Positions 35,404 through 44,449 of a stretch of 64,000 bases of DNA are shown one piece after another. Position numbers and translations under genes: made by a program. Location: NCBI RefSeq assembly GCF_025244705.1, contig NZ_CP104207.1:1736001-1800000 (forward strand). The letters are read 5' to 3'. This DNA is from Sphingopyxis sp. PET50 (lineage in GTDB: Bacteria; Pseudomonadota; Alphaproteobacteria; Sphingomonadales; Sphingomonadaceae). The stretch's first letter is position 1; each line of letters starts with the position of its first letter. The notes beneath the pieces were generated by a model. That model saw nothing but the letters and a program-made list of their open reading frames with translations. It was not told the DNA's origin and made no database searches.

Positions 35404-36356
35404 TGCCCGTCCCTTCCTTTGGTGGCCGCGATCGCGGCCTCGGTCCATGTCCAGAGCCGCGCCGCGGCCTCGGGATCGCGCGCCCAGTCCTTGACCCCGT
35501 CGCGCCGCCCCTCCCGGTTCGGCAACGCCTCCTGGCAGTCTTCGAGATAGAGGCCGCCGGCGCCGTCGAGCTCGCGGCCGAGCGCCGCCCAGACCGTCGT
35601 CGCGGCGCCCTGCTCGACCGTCTTCCATTTATACTGGCTCGCCTGCGCCGGATCGACGCCGAGCCGCTGGCGGATCTCGTCGGTCATATGGCGGCCGAGC
35701 GAGGTGTGGATGCCGCCGGGCATCAGCGAAAAGGCGCGGATGCCGTCGTCCTTGTACCGACGGTCGAGTTCGAGCGCGAACAGCGCGTTGGCGGTCTTCG
35801 ACCGCCCATAGGCGGCGAGCGGGTCGTAATCGGTGCGCTCGAAATTGGGGTCGTCGAAATCGAAGCCGCTCCACAGATGTCCGCTCGACGCGACCGCGAC
35901 GACGCGCGCGCCCTTCGCCGCTTTCAGCGCCGGGAGAAGCAGATTGGCGAGATGGAAATGGCCGATATGGTTGACGCCGAGCTGCATCTCGAACCCCTGC
36001 GCGGTGCGCATCAGCGGACACGCCATGATCCCGGCATTGTTGATCAGCAAGTGCAGCGGCGCGCCGCTGTCCGCGGCGGCAAAGGCCTCGACCGAGCGCA
36101 GGTCGGCGAGATCGAGCGCGGCGATGCGCGCCTTGCCGCCGGCCGCGGCAATCTCCGCAGCGAGCGGTTCCGCGGCGGCGGTGTCGCGCACCGCGAGCAC
36201 GACCTCCGCGCCCTGCCTCGCGAGCACCCGCGCGGTTTCGACGCCGAGCCCGGCGGTCGCCCCTGTGACGATGACGCGCTTGCCCGACAGGTCGTGCCCG
36301 GTGGCAACCTCGGCGGCGGTCGATGCCCAGCCGAAGGGCGACGTGATTCGGTTCAT
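35400..36356 (-). CDS. SDR family oxidoreductase, retinol-dehydrogenase-like
   Basis: A 318-residue SDR with GATAGLGVE, NNAGIM, Ser in VAVASSGH, and YGRSKTAN (Y-x3-K). The longer length and the LGVNHIGHFHLANLLLP segment are typical of the retinol-dehydrogenase-like or WW-domain-oxidoreductase-like group. These often act on bulky lipids such as steroids or terpenoids, which fits the locus, but this is an inference. It overlaps both neighbours by 4 bp. Confidence 0.9.
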   Translation of the reverse strand: MNRITSPFGWASTAAEVATGHDLSGKRVIVTGATAGLGVETARVLARQGAEVVLAVRDTAAAEPLAAEIAAAGGKARIAALDLADLRSVEAFAAADSGAPLHLLINNAGIMACPLMRTAQGFEMQLGVNHIGHFHLANLLLPALKAAKGARVVAVASSGHLWSGFDFDDPNFERTDYDPLAAYGRSKTANALFALELDRRYKDDGIRAFSLMPGGIHTSLGRHMTDEIRQRLGVDPAQASQYKWKTVEQGAATTVWAALGRELDGAGGLYLEDCQEALPNREGRRDGVKDWARDPEAAARLWTWTEAAIAATKGRDGQ

Positions 36357-37144
36357 TCGCTTTTCCTCTTGTCGAGAAACAGGGTCTGGTGGGCATGCCC
36401 CAGTTCGCCCCACTCGTCGGCGAGGAGCGAATGGACGACCGCGAGGCCATTGCCCGCGCTTCGGGTTTCGGCGGCGACCCGCACCCATTCGCCCTGCGGC
36501 ATGCGGGTCAGGTGCAGGCTGATATCGACATTGGCGAAGCTCCACGCGCGCCAGTCGACGAAACTCGACGTGCCGCTGCCGAAATCGGCCGCCATCGCGA
36601 GCTGGACGAAGGGCGAAATCGCGACGCCGGGCAGGATTTCGCCCGACAGGCGCGCCCAGACGACGCCCGGACCGGGCACTTCGAGCCCGCCCGATTCGAG
36701 CCGCGTCTCGCTGACATGCCCGAGCGGCGAGCGGTCGCCGTTGAGGCTCGGCAGGCCGGCGGGCGGCAGCATGTGCCGCACGGCTTCGGTGCCCGGCGAC
36801 TCCGACATCCGGATCCGCAGCGCCGAGGCGCGCGCCGTGGTCACGCCCTCCTGCACCAGCGCGACGTCGAGCAACTGCAGCCGCTTGCCCTCGCGTACCA
36901 CGGCGACGCGCGCCTCGACCGGCGCCATCGTCGTCGGCTTCATCATGTCGAGCAGCAACCGGCTCGTCACCATCGGCACCGGGCTCGGCGCCCGTTCGAT
37001 CACGTGCGCGATCAGCGCATTCAGCACCACCCCGCTTTGCAGGCGGCGATCCCACGGGCCGGTCGCAAGCCGCGTCGGCACATAGGCGCCATCGACGACG
37101 TCATAGATATGCCGCACCAGCGGCGGCGCGGCCCCGGCATTCAT
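36353..37144 (-). CDS. Thioesterase family protein (double-hotdog, TesB/ACOT-like)
   Basis: The 263-residue protein is a double-hotdog acyl-CoA thioesterase-like protein: GPWDRRLQSGVVLNALIAHVIER near the start, then AISPFVQLAMAADFGSG and SFANVDISLHLTRMPQGEW in the second repeat. Such proteins hydrolyse acyl-CoA to free acid and CoA. The start ATGAATGCC overlaps the upstream stop (TGATG). It lies between SDR and acyl-CoA dehydrogenase genes of one operon. Confidence 0.85.
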   Translation of the reverse strand: MNAGAAPPLVRHIYDVVDGAYVPTRLATGPWDRRLQSGVVLNALIAHVIERAPSPVPMVTSRLLLDMMKPTTMAPVEARVAVVREGKRLQLLDVALVQEGVTTARASALRIRMSESPGTEAVRHMLPPAGLPSLNGDRSPLGHVSETRLESGGLEVPGPGVVWARLSGEILPGVAISPFVQLAMAADFGSGTSSFVDWRAWSFANVDISLHLTRMPQGEWVRVAAETRSAGNGLAVVHSLLADEWGELGHAHQTLFLDKRKSE

Positions 37145-38100
37145 CAGCCCGCCTTCCGGGGCGCTGCCGACCATGCGAGATCGACGATGTCGGCCACATG
37201 CGTGCGGAAGCCGCCCATCTCGCCAACCAGCCAGCGCAGGCGAAAGGTCCACAGATGCAGCGCATGTTCCAGCGTCATGCCGAGCGCGCCGTTGAACTGG
37301 TGGACATCGTAATTGACCTGCGCGATCGCGCGCTGCGCGTGCAGCGCGGCGAGCGCCGCGTCGAGTCCGCTGCCGCTCCACGCCGCCTTCATCGCCAGCC
37401 AATAAGTACCGCGGCACTTCTCGGCGTCGGCGGCGAGGCGGTGCTGCACCGCCTGGAACGACCCGACCGGCCGGCCGAACACATGCCGCTGCTTGACATA
37501 TTCGGTGGTGAAATCGGTCGCCGCCTGCATCGCCGCCGCGATTTCGAGCGCCAGCGCGAGCCGCCATAGCCGCCGCAGCTCGCCGGCCTTGTCCGCACCC
37601 AGCCGCCGCGCCGCCGAGAGATCGGGTGCCTCGGCGAACTTGCCCAGCGGATAGGCATAGACGCCGTCCAGCGGCACGACCTCCCTCCCGGCCATATCGA
37701 CCACCGCGACATCGTCGCCCAGATCGACAATCAGCGTCCGCGCCTCGGCGAGGAAGCGCACGCCGCGCGGCAGGTCGGCGAGCCGGGCGATCGCGATCGG
37801 CCGCGGCAGCGCCTCGCCGATCAGCAGCGGCACGATCAGCACCGACGCGCCCGTCTCCAGCACCAGCGGCGACAGCCCCGCCTCGTAAACGAGGATCGCG
37901 GCCTCGACCGCACCGCATCCATCCGCCAGCGCGACTTCGAAGAAGCCGCCGCCCGCGAGCGCCGCTTCCAGTCCGGTCGCGGGGTGAAAGGCGCGCGGCT
38001 CGACCACATTGCCGGTGCGCGGCACCTCGCGATGATCGGCGACAATGCGCTGGATCGCCCCGGCGAGCGCGCGCTGGTCGGCGGAAAAATCAAAATCCAT
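37144..38100 (-). CDS. Acyl-CoA dehydrogenase, short subunit (pair 1)
   Basis: The 318-residue protein has an acyl-CoA dehydrogenase C-terminal fold (KQRHVFGRPVGSFQAVQHRLA) and GALGMTLEHALHLW, which holds the Glu at the usual catalytic position (G-x4-TxE). It is shorter than a standard ACAD and has a degenerate N-terminal half. Together with the next gene it resembles heteromeric ACAD pairs such as FadE28-FadE29 of steroid catabolism, which form alpha2beta2 complexes. It is separated by 3 bp from its partner. Confidence 0.9.
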   Translation of the reverse strand: MDFDFSADQRALAGAIQRIVADHREVPRTGNVVEPRAFHPATGLEAALAGGGFFEVALADGCGAVEAAILVYEAGLSPLVLETGASVLIVPLLIGEALPRPIAIARLADLPRGVRFLAEARTLIVDLGDDVAVVDMAGREVVPLDGVYAYPLGKFAEAPDLSAARRLGADKAGELRRLWRLALALEIAAAMQAATDFTTEYVKQRHVFGRPVGSFQAVQHRLAADAEKCRGTYWLAMKAAWSGSGLDAALAALHAQRAIAQVNYDVHQFNGALGMTLEHALHLWTFRLRWLVGEMGGFRTHVADIVDLAWSAAPRKAG

Positions 38101-38103
38101 CGC

Positions 38104-39249
38104 TCAATTTCCCCGCGGCAGCCCGAGATGGCGGCCCGAAATCATGTTGAGCTGCACCTCCGCTGCGCCCGCCGCGATGCCGGCGGTGATCGCCGAATTG
38201 AACTGCGCGCGCAGATGGCCGTCGGCGCCGTCGACGAGCAGGTCGGGCAGATAGGTCGAGGTCAGGTTCGCGACCGCATGATCGGCCTGGATCATCGCCC
38301 AGCGCGCGAGATAGGTTTCGGAGCCCGGCTCCTTGTCCTTCGCGCGGCCGTCGATGACCAGATAGGTCTGAAGCCGCGCCGCCTCGACCATCGCGAGCGC
38401 GGCGGCGCAATCGGCACGCACCACCGGATCGTCGAAATCGCCGCGCGCCTTCAGCAGCTCGACGATATGCGCAAGGGCGCGCGCCGCCTTTTCATAGCGC
38501 CCCGCCCCGATCCGCTCATAATGGATGATCGTCTGAACGATCGTCCAGCCATTGCCTTCCTCGCCGAGCAGCGCGTCGGCGGGGACGCGGGCGTCGGTGA
38601 AGAAAATCTCGTGGAAATCGTGGCGCGAATGGACGCCCGGGATCGGCCGTATCTCGATGCCCGGGGTGTCCATCGGCACCAGGAAACAGCTGACCCCGCC
38701 CTTGCCCTTGCCGCCGACGCGCGCGAGCAGGAACATGATGTCGGCGCGGGCGGCGTAGCTGGTCCAGATCTTTGAGCCGTTGACTACATAGTCGATGCCG
38801 TCGGGTTCGGCGCGGGTCTGCATATTGCCGAGGTCGGTGCCCGCCTCGGGCTCCGAAAAGCCCTGGCACCACAGCAGCTCGCCCGCCGCGATCGCCCGCA
38901 GATAGCGCTGCTTCTGCGTTTCGGTGCCGAATTTCATGATCGCGGGTCCGGCCCAGTTGGTGCCGAGATAGAGCGAGGATCGCGGCTCGCCGATCGACCA
39001 CATCTCTTCGCTGATGATGATCTGCTGCCACGCGCTGGCGTCGGCGCCGCCATAGGATTTCGGCCAGTGCCGCACGATCAGGTCGCGTTCGGCAAGCCGC
39101 GCGTTGAACAGCCGGGCATGATCCATCAGCTTCGGACTCGACGGCCCGTGCGGGGCATATTCGTCCCACCAATCGTCCGGAAGCGTCGCCAGCACCTCAT
39201 GAAGCTCGGCGCGATACGCCTCCTCCGAATCGCTCCAGGCGAACTCCAT
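38104..39249 (-). CDS. Acyl-CoA dehydrogenase, long subunit (pair 1)
   Basis: A 381-residue acyl-CoA dehydrogenase with WCQGFSEPEAGTDLGNMQTRA in the FAD/substrate region (about residues 124-144), VVNGSKIWTSYA and FLVPMDTPGIEIRPI. The C-terminus LNMISGRHLGLPRGN is typical of the long subunit of heteromeric pairs, which supplies most of the FAD site. It starts at 39249 behind GGAGAG and heads a seven-gene minus-strand operon (39249 to 33063). A GTATAC operator-like site lies 18 bp upstream. Confidence 0.92.
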   Translation of the reverse strand: MEFAWSDSEEAYRAELHEVLATLPDDWWDEYAPHGPSSPKLMDHARLFNARLAERDLIVRHWPKSYGGADASAWQQIIISEEMWSIGEPRSSLYLGTNWAGPAIMKFGTETQKQRYLRAIAAGELLWCQGFSEPEAGTDLGNMQTRAEPDGIDYVVNGSKIWTSYAARADIMFLLARVGGKGKGGVSCFLVPMDTPGIEIRPIPGVHSRHDFHEIFFTDARVPADALLGEEGNGWTIVQTIIHYERIGAGRYEKAARALAHIVELLKARGDFDDPVVRADCAAALAMVEAARLQTYLVIDGRAKDKEPGSETYLARWAMIQADHAVANLTSTYLPDLLVDGADGHLRAQFNSAITAGIAAGAAEVQLNMISGRHLGLPRGN

Positions 39250-39266
39250 CTTTGCTCTCCTCTCTT

Positions 39267-39283
39267 AATTGGTATACTTATTC
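39267..39283. promoter_or_regulatory. GTATAC-centred operator-like site
   Basis: AATTGGTATACTTATT lies between the divergent acyl-CoA dehydrogenase operon and the GntR gene. A GTATAC core also occurs at 41284-41296 and 49467-49482, always just upstream of catabolic genes. T-n-GT-n3-AC-n-A is the usual FadR/GntR operator shape. Confidence 0.5.
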
Positions 39284-39323
39284 GCGACATCGCTCGCTTG
39301 TCAAACGGGAGGAAATTCAACAC

Positions 39324-40520
39324 ATGTCGGAGGGCGAGAGGGGCTTCACCCTCCCGGGGGACAGATTGGCCATGGTGGGCGCGAGCAAGCGCAGGAGAAA
39401 ATTGGGAGAGATCGTCGCCGAGCGGATCATCGGCGAGATCATCCGGCGCGGCTGGAACGAGGGCGAGGTGCTGGGCACCGAGGCCGATTTCATGGACATG
39501 TTCCGCGTCTCGCGCGCGACCTTCCGCGAAGCCGTGCGGCAGCTCGAATGGCATGGCGCGGCGGGAATGCGCCGCGGCGTCTATGGCGGGCTCGTGGTCA
39601 AGGCGCCGCCGCGCCACGCGATCGTCTATGGCGCGAAAACCTATTTCGGCCTCGCCTCGGTCGACCGTGCCCTGCTCGACGAAGCCGCCGCGGTCCTTCG
39701 CGCCGCGCCGCGGCTGCGGCCGGGCCAGTCGGAGAACCAGGCGATCGGCCTCTTCCTCGAGGCGCTCGACACGCGGACGATCACCGATCTCGCCAACGAG
39801 CGCATGGTCGCGGGGTCGCTGCCCAAGCTCAGCGAGACGATCGCGCTGAAGCTGGTGCAGGATATCGAACAGGCCGGGGCGAAACGCGGCGCCAACCTCG
39901 GCAACGAAGGCGAACTCCAGCGGCGCTACGGCGTCAGCCGCGCGGTGCTGCGCGAGGCGCTGCGCCCGCTCGAGCTCCACGACATCGTCCGGGTCAAGAC
40001 CGGCGCGCAGGGCGGGGTCATCATCCGCGAATGCGACCCGACCTATACGATCGAACTGACATCGACATATCTCACCTATTCGCGCATCCCGCTGTCGCAT
40101 CTGTGGGAGGCGCAGAGCGCGCTGGAAATCGCCGCGGTCGAAAAATTCGTTCACCGGGCGAATGCGGAATCACTTCAGGCGCTGCGCAAGGCGCTGGCGC
40201 GGCTCGAGAATGCATCGGCGAGCCATTATCTTGCCGCGGCGGGCGAGTTTCACCAGATCGTCGCCGACCGCAGCGGCAATCCCGCCCTCGCCCTGTTCGT
40301 CGGGGTGGCACTGCGCTACGGCCTGATCGTCATGCCGCGACCCGACGAAAACTTCCTGCCCGAACTCAAGGCGCAGCACAGCCGCATGGTCGACGCCATC
40401 GCGGCGGGCGACCGCGACGCCGCGATGGAATCGATGCGCGCGATGTTCGATCATGCCCGCCGCTGGATCCGGCGGATCGAGCGCCGGCAGGACCAGATCG
40501 ACGCCGAATTTTCAGGCTGA
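39324..40520 (+). CDS. GntR family regulator with two winged-helix domains and an FCD domain
   Basis: The 398-residue protein has a first winged-helix domain (about residues 25-95, with GTEADFMDMFRVSRATFREAVRQLE), a second GntR winged helix (about 170-240, GNEGELQRRYGVSRAVLREALRPLE) and a C-terminal FCD-type ligand domain (about 255-395, with EFHQIVADRSGNPAL and HSRMVDAI). Normal FadR/GntR proteins have one HTH and about 240 residues. GGAGG lies 10 bases upstream of ATG 39324; an upstream in-frame ATG has no such site. It is divergent from the acyl-CoA dehydrogenase operon and is the likely regulator of the island. Confidence 0.9.
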   Translation: MSEGERGFTLPGDRLAMVGASKRRRKLGEIVAERIIGEIIRRGWNEGEVLGTEADFMDMFRVSRATFREAVRQLEWHGAAGMRRGVYGGLVVKAPPRHAIVYGAKTYFGLASVDRALLDEAAAVLRAAPRLRPGQSENQAIGLFLEALDTRTITDLANERMVAGSLPKLSETIALKLVQDIEQAGAKRGANLGNEGELQRRYGVSRAVLREALRPLELHDIVRVKTGAQGGVIIRECDPTYTIELTSTYLTYSRIPLSHLWEAQSALEIAAVEKFVHRANAESLQALRKALARLENASASHYLAAAGEFHQIVADRSGNPALALFVGVALRYGLIVMPRPDENFLPELKAQHSRMVDAIAAGDRDAAMESMRAMFDHARRWIRRIERRQDQIDAEFSG

Positions 40521-41204
40521 ACCCGGACAGACGCCCTCGGCCGCGAAGGGCGCGGCCGCGACCCCCGACGTGTCGAGCGTCGGCGACAGCATCATGCGCT
40601 CGGTCCCGGCCCGCGCCGCCAGCTCGGCGAAAGCGGCGTCGGCCTCGCCCGCCGCCACCTCGTACAGCGCCAGATAACGATAGGGATAGGCGCGCAGCGC
40701 CGGATGATCGACCAGCCGAAAGCGTTGCGCGGCGACGAAACCCGGCACCGCGAGCACATCGGGGATATGGGTATTGCTGTACCAGTCGTTGAACTCGTCG
40801 TCGTCGCCGGGGGTTGCGTTGGTGAGCACGATATAGAGCTGGCGATCCTTGCCCTCGGCGTCGGGCGTCACCGCCGAGCGCACGCGTCCGGTCAGCGCCT
40901 CGCCGATCGCCATCATCATCGTTTCGCCGTCGAGCGTGTCGCTCATCACCCAATCGCCGCTGCCCGCGCGGCGGAATATTTCGCCCAGCACTCCCGCAGG
41001 TTCGCCGTCGAGCCAATAGGCCGCGGCATTCGCCCAGCGCGGCGCATCGGCGGCGACGGCGACGCGCAGGAACTCGCCGCGCAGCACGCCCGGCACGCCG
41101 CACACGTCGGGAAGATGGTGCGTGAGATACCAGTCGCGATGCGCCGCATCGCGGCCCGATTTGGCGTTCTGCATGACGAGCAGGATCGCGTTTGCCCCGG
41201 CCAT
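40512..41204 (-). CDS. DUF4286-like protein with two dabb/EthD-type repeats
   Basis: The 230-residue protein has two similar ferredoxin-like halves, recognisable by RDWYLTHHLPDVCGVPGVLR in the first and NDWYSNTHIPDVLAVPGFVAAQRF in the second. The repeated W-Y-x2-H-x-PDV-x2-PG pattern is typical of DUF4286/EthD-like proteins found with degradation genes. The role is unknown; some relatives are auxiliary to P450 or aromatic degradation. GGGAGAG precedes ATG 41204. Its end overlaps the GntR gene end by 9 bp. Confidence 0.8.
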   Translation of the reverse strand: MAGANAILLVMQNAKSGRDAAHRDWYLTHHLPDVCGVPGVLRGEFLRVAVAADAPRWANAAAYWLDGEPAGVLGEIFRRAGSGDWVMSDTLDGETMMMAIGEALTGRVRSAVTPDAEGKDRQLYIVLTNATPGDDDEFNDWYSNTHIPDVLAVPGFVAAQRFRLVDHPALRAYPYRYLALYEVAAGEADAAFAELAARAGTERMMLSPTLDTSGVAAAPFAAEGVCPGSA

Positions 41205-41283
41205 ATTTCTCTCCCTCACTCCCGATGTCGAATGGCGATGTCGAAATGGGGCTTGCCGCGAACCGCGGTTCGATGCAAGAGAT

Positions 41284-41296
41284 ATGGTATACCAGT
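41284..41296. promoter_or_regulatory. GTATAC-centred operator-like site
   Basis: ATGGTATACCAGTT contains the perfect palindrome TGGTATACCA. It lies immediately upstream of the AGGAGG site of the enoyl-CoA hydratase gene, where a bound repressor would block initiation. It shares its core with the sites at 39.27 and 49.47 kb. Confidence 0.55.
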
Positions 41297-41310
41297 TAGG
41301 AGGATTGAGG

Positions 41311-42114
41311 GTGCCAGCGCGTTACGCGAATTATTCGGCCATCAGGGTCGGGCAGGACGGTCTTGTCCTGACGATCACGCTCGACAACCCGCCGCTCAAC
41401 GGCATGACGCCCGAGGCGCATGAGGAACTGACGCGAATCTGGGCCGATGCTCGGCGCCGACCCCGGCGTGCGGGTGATCGTCTTCACCGGCGCGGGCGAG
41501 CGCGGTTTCTGCGCTGCAGCGGCGATCCGAAGAAGATGATCGACAATTGGGGCAACCGCGAACGCTGGCACGTCGGCATCTTCGAGGCGCGGGCGATCAT
41601 CGTCGCCATGCTCGAATGCCCGAAGCCCGTGATCGCGCGGATCAACGGCCATGCAATGGGCATGGGGGCGAGCCTCGCGCTCGCCGCCGACATCACCATC
41701 GCGGTCGAGGATGCGCTGATCGGCGATCCGCACGTCAGCGTCGGCCTGGCGGCGGGCGACGGCGGCGCGCTGTTGTGGCCCCAACTCGTCGGGCTCGTCG
41801 AGGCGCGCCGCCATTTGCTGAGCGGCGATCCGCTGCGCGGCAAGGAAGCGGCGGCCAAGGGGCTGGTCACCGACGCGGTGACGCGCGAGGAACTCGACGG
41901 CGCGGTGAAGAAATGGGTCGATATCTTCCTGTCCAAGTCGCCGAGCGCGCTCCAGACGACCAAGCAGGCGCTCAACCTCGACATCCTCGACAAGGCGCGC
42001 CGCCACATGGGCGAGATGCTGCGGCTCGAAACCCGGTCGTGGGAATCGCCCAATCACCGCGAAGCGGTGCAGGCGATGATCGACAAGCGCCCGCCCGATT
42101 TCGTCGACGAATAA
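41311..42114 (+). CDS. Enoyl-CoA hydratase family protein with a compensated frameshift
   Basis: A crotonase-fold protein of 267 residues. It starts at GTG 41311, behind AGGAGG at spacing 7; the in-frame ATG at 41284 lies in the operator-like site. The stretch from 41452 to about 41518 reads nonsense (DARRRPRRAGDRLHRRGRAR), but the +1 frame there gives ADPGVRVIVFTGAGERGFCA, the expected crotonase sequence. A one-base insertion at 41452 and a one-base loss near 41515 therefore cancel each other. Downstream INGHAMGMGASLALAADITIA and GDGGALLWPQLVG are intact. It heads an operon running to 48635. Confidence 0.88.
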   Translation: MPARYANYSAIRVGQDGLVLTITLDNPPLNGMTPEAHEELTRIWADARRRPRRAGDRLHRRGRARFLRCSGDPKKMIDNWGNRERWHVGIFEARAIIVAMLECPKPVIARINGHAMGMGASLALAADITIAVEDALIGDPHVSVGLAAGDGGALLWPQLVGLVEARRHLLSGDPLRGKEAAAKGLVTDAVTREELDGAVKKWVDIFLSKSPSALQTTKQALNLDILDKARRHMGEMLRLETRSWESPNHREAVQAMIDKRPPDFVDE

Positions 42115-42132
42115 GCGGGGCCGCCACGCATC

Positions 42133-43207
42133 ATGTCCGATGATATCGACCTCGGCGTTCTCGCCGAAAGCTTCGCCGAAATGCTCGGCGCCGAATGGCC
42201 GCGCGAACGGGCGGTCGCCTTTTCGCGCGCGCCCGCCCCGTTCGCCGGCGCCTTGTGGAACCAGATGGCGGCGCTCGGCTGGACCGCGCTGACGGTGCCC
42301 GAAAGCCACGGCGGCCTCGGCCTCGGCACCGAAGCCGCCGCCGCGCTCCATGCCGCGCTCGGAGCGGCCGCAGCGCCGGTGCCGATGCTCGGAACGACGC
42401 TCGCGACCACGCTGCTTGTGGCGGCTGGCAGCGAAGCGCAGCAGGCCGATCTCCTGCCGGGGCTCGCCGACGGTTCGCTCCGCGCCGCGGTGGCGCAGCT
42501 CGGCCGACGGAGCCGTGACCATCGAGGACGGCTGCGCGAGCGGGACGATCGCGACCATGATCGACGCCCCGTCGGCGACCATGCTGTTCCTGCGCGCCCA
42601 CAGGGACGGACAGTCCTGCTGGATCGCGGTCCCGACCGATGCCGAGGGCGTATCCGTCGCCCCGGCCGCGCTCAGCGACGCGACGCATACGCTGGCCACG
42701 GTCACGCTCGACCGCGTCGGCATCGGCGACGACGCCCTGATCCGGCCCGCCGATCCCTCGGCGCTCGACGACCGGCTGCTGCGCGAGGCGGCGGTGGCGA
42801 TCGCGGCCGACGCGATCGGCGGCGGCGAAGCGGCACTTGCCGGAACCATCGACTATATGAAGGTCCGCGAACAGTTCGGCCGCGTCATCGGCTCCTTCCA
42901 GGCGCTCAAGCACCGCGTCGCCGACCATCAGGCGGCGCTGGTCGCGGGCCGCGGCCTGATCGAACATGCGGGCAGCCTTTCGGCCGATCACCCCGACGCG
43001 CTGCTCGCGGCGCTATCGGCCAAACAGCATGTGACGCGCGTCGTCGCGGAAATCGCGCGCGACTGCATCCAGCTGCATGGCGGGGTCGGCTTCACCGCCG
43101 AATTCTTCCCGCACATCTATCTGAAGCGCGGCAAGCTCAACGAGGCGCTGTGGGGCACGCGCAACCGGCTGCTCGACCGCATCGCCGACCTGCTGGAGGC
43201 CGCATGA
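42133..43207 (+). pseudogene. Acyl-CoA dehydrogenase, short subunit (pair 2), frameshifted
   Basis: The N-terminal frame (to about 42500) and the +1 frame after it join into 357 residues if the C at 42501 is removed (GCAGCTCGGCC to GCAGCTGGCC). The product then has VPESHGGLGLGTEAAAALHAALG, a central beta domain, REQFGRVIGSFQALKHRVADHQA and the catalytic region HGGVGFTAEFFPHIYLKR, with Glu in place. It is the shorter member of an ACAD pair, overlapping its partner by 4 bp. As written the second half is lost after VAQL. Confidence 0.8.
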
Positions 43208-44409
43208 TGGGCCGGACGTTCGACATCCTGTCCAAGGTCGGCGACGAGCCCGCCTTTCGCCAGGAAATCCGCGACTGGCTCGCCGCGACCGTTCCCGCCG
43301 ACTGGCGCACGCGCTGGCAGGCGGTGCGCGAATCCGAACTGAAGGCAATCGTCGTCGAATGGCTCGAGGAACGGCGCAAGGTCGGCCTCGCGACCCCGCA
43401 CTGGCCGCGCGAATGGGGCGGCCCGGGCATTCCCTTCGCCTATCAGATCATCGTCTATGAAGAATTCGCCCGCGCCGACGCGCCCGAGCTCGACATGTTC
43501 ACCATCTCGCTGTTCCACACCCCCGCGACCCTGTTCGAGCACGGCACGCAGGAACAGAAGGACCGCTATATCGGCGGCGTCGCCCACGGCACCGACATCT
43601 GGTGCCAGGGTTTTTCGGAACCCGGCGCCGGCTCCGACCTCGCCTCGCTGCGCACCGCGGCGCGGCGCGAGGGCGATCATTATGTCGTCAACGGCCAGAA
43701 GATCTGGTCCTCGGCGGCGATGCACGCCGATTACTGCCTGCTGCTCGCGCGCACCGATCCCAATGGGCCGCGCAAGCATGACGGCATCTCCTATTTCATC
43801 ATGGACATGAAGACGCCCGGCGTCGAGGTCCGCCCGATCCTGCAGATCACCGGCGAGTCCGAATTCGCCGAAATCTTCCTCGACGACGTCAGGATTCCGG
43901 CCGAAAATCTGATCGGCGCCGAAGGCAACGGCTGGAACATCGCCCAGTCGACGCTGTCGACCGAACGTGGCCTGCTGATCTTCGGCGCGGTCGAGCGGCT
44001 GGCCCGCTCGTTCGAACTCGACGCGAAGGAAGCGAAGGATAGCTGGATGCGGGACGTCCAGCTGCGCCGCGAATATGCCGCCTTTCACGCCGAGCTCCAG
44101 TCGCTGCGCCTGATGATCCGCAAGCTGCTGATCGAACTCGAGGCCAATCCGGACAAGGCGTCGCCGACGCTGCCGACCTATATCAAGCTGGTCTGGGGTC
44201 CGTTCCTGCAACGCTACACCGAATTCCTGCTGCGCGCCGAAGGCATCGAGGCGCTGAAATGGCAGCCGTCGATTCCCGGGACCGGGCACAGCAGCCGCCT
44301 GCGCATGAACGATTTCCTGAAAAGCTATGGCTGGACGATCGCGGGCGGATCGAACGAGGTCATGCGCAACATCGTTTCGGAAAGAATCCTCGGCCTGCCG
44401 CGGGGCTGA
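43204..44409 (+). CDS. Acyl-CoA dehydrogenase, long subunit (pair 2)
   Basis: A 401-residue acyl-CoA dehydrogenase with WCQGFSEPGAGSDLASLRTAA, VVNGQKIWSSAAMHADYCLLLART and FIMDMKTPGVEVRPI, ending in AGGSNEVMRNIVSERILGLPRG. The last segment is the FAD-binding C-terminal motif of the long subunit type. Two adjacent ATG codons (43204 and 43207) are possible; the overlap with the previous stop is 4 bp. It pairs with 42133-43207. Confidence 0.93.
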   Translation: MMGRTFDILSKVGDEPAFRQEIRDWLAATVPADWRTRWQAVRESELKAIVVEWLEERRKVGLATPHWPREWGGPGIPFAYQIIVYEEFARADAPELDMFTISLFHTPATLFEHGTQEQKDRYIGGVAHGTDIWCQGFSEPGAGSDLASLRTAARREGDHYVVNGQKIWSSAAMHADYCLLLARTDPNGPRKHDGISYFIMDMKTPGVEVRPILQITGESEFAEIFLDDVRIPAENLIGAEGNGWNIAQSTLSTERGLLIFGAVERLARSFELDAKEAKDSWMRDVQLRREYAAFHAELQSLRLMIRKLLIELEANPDKASPTLPTYIKLVWGPFLQRYTEFLLRAEGIEALKWQPSIPGTGHSSRLRMNDFLKSYGWTIAGGSNEVMRNIVSERILGLPRG

Positions 44410-44449
44410 CCGCGGCGAACGACAAGGTCGAATGACGGGAGAGAGTGAC

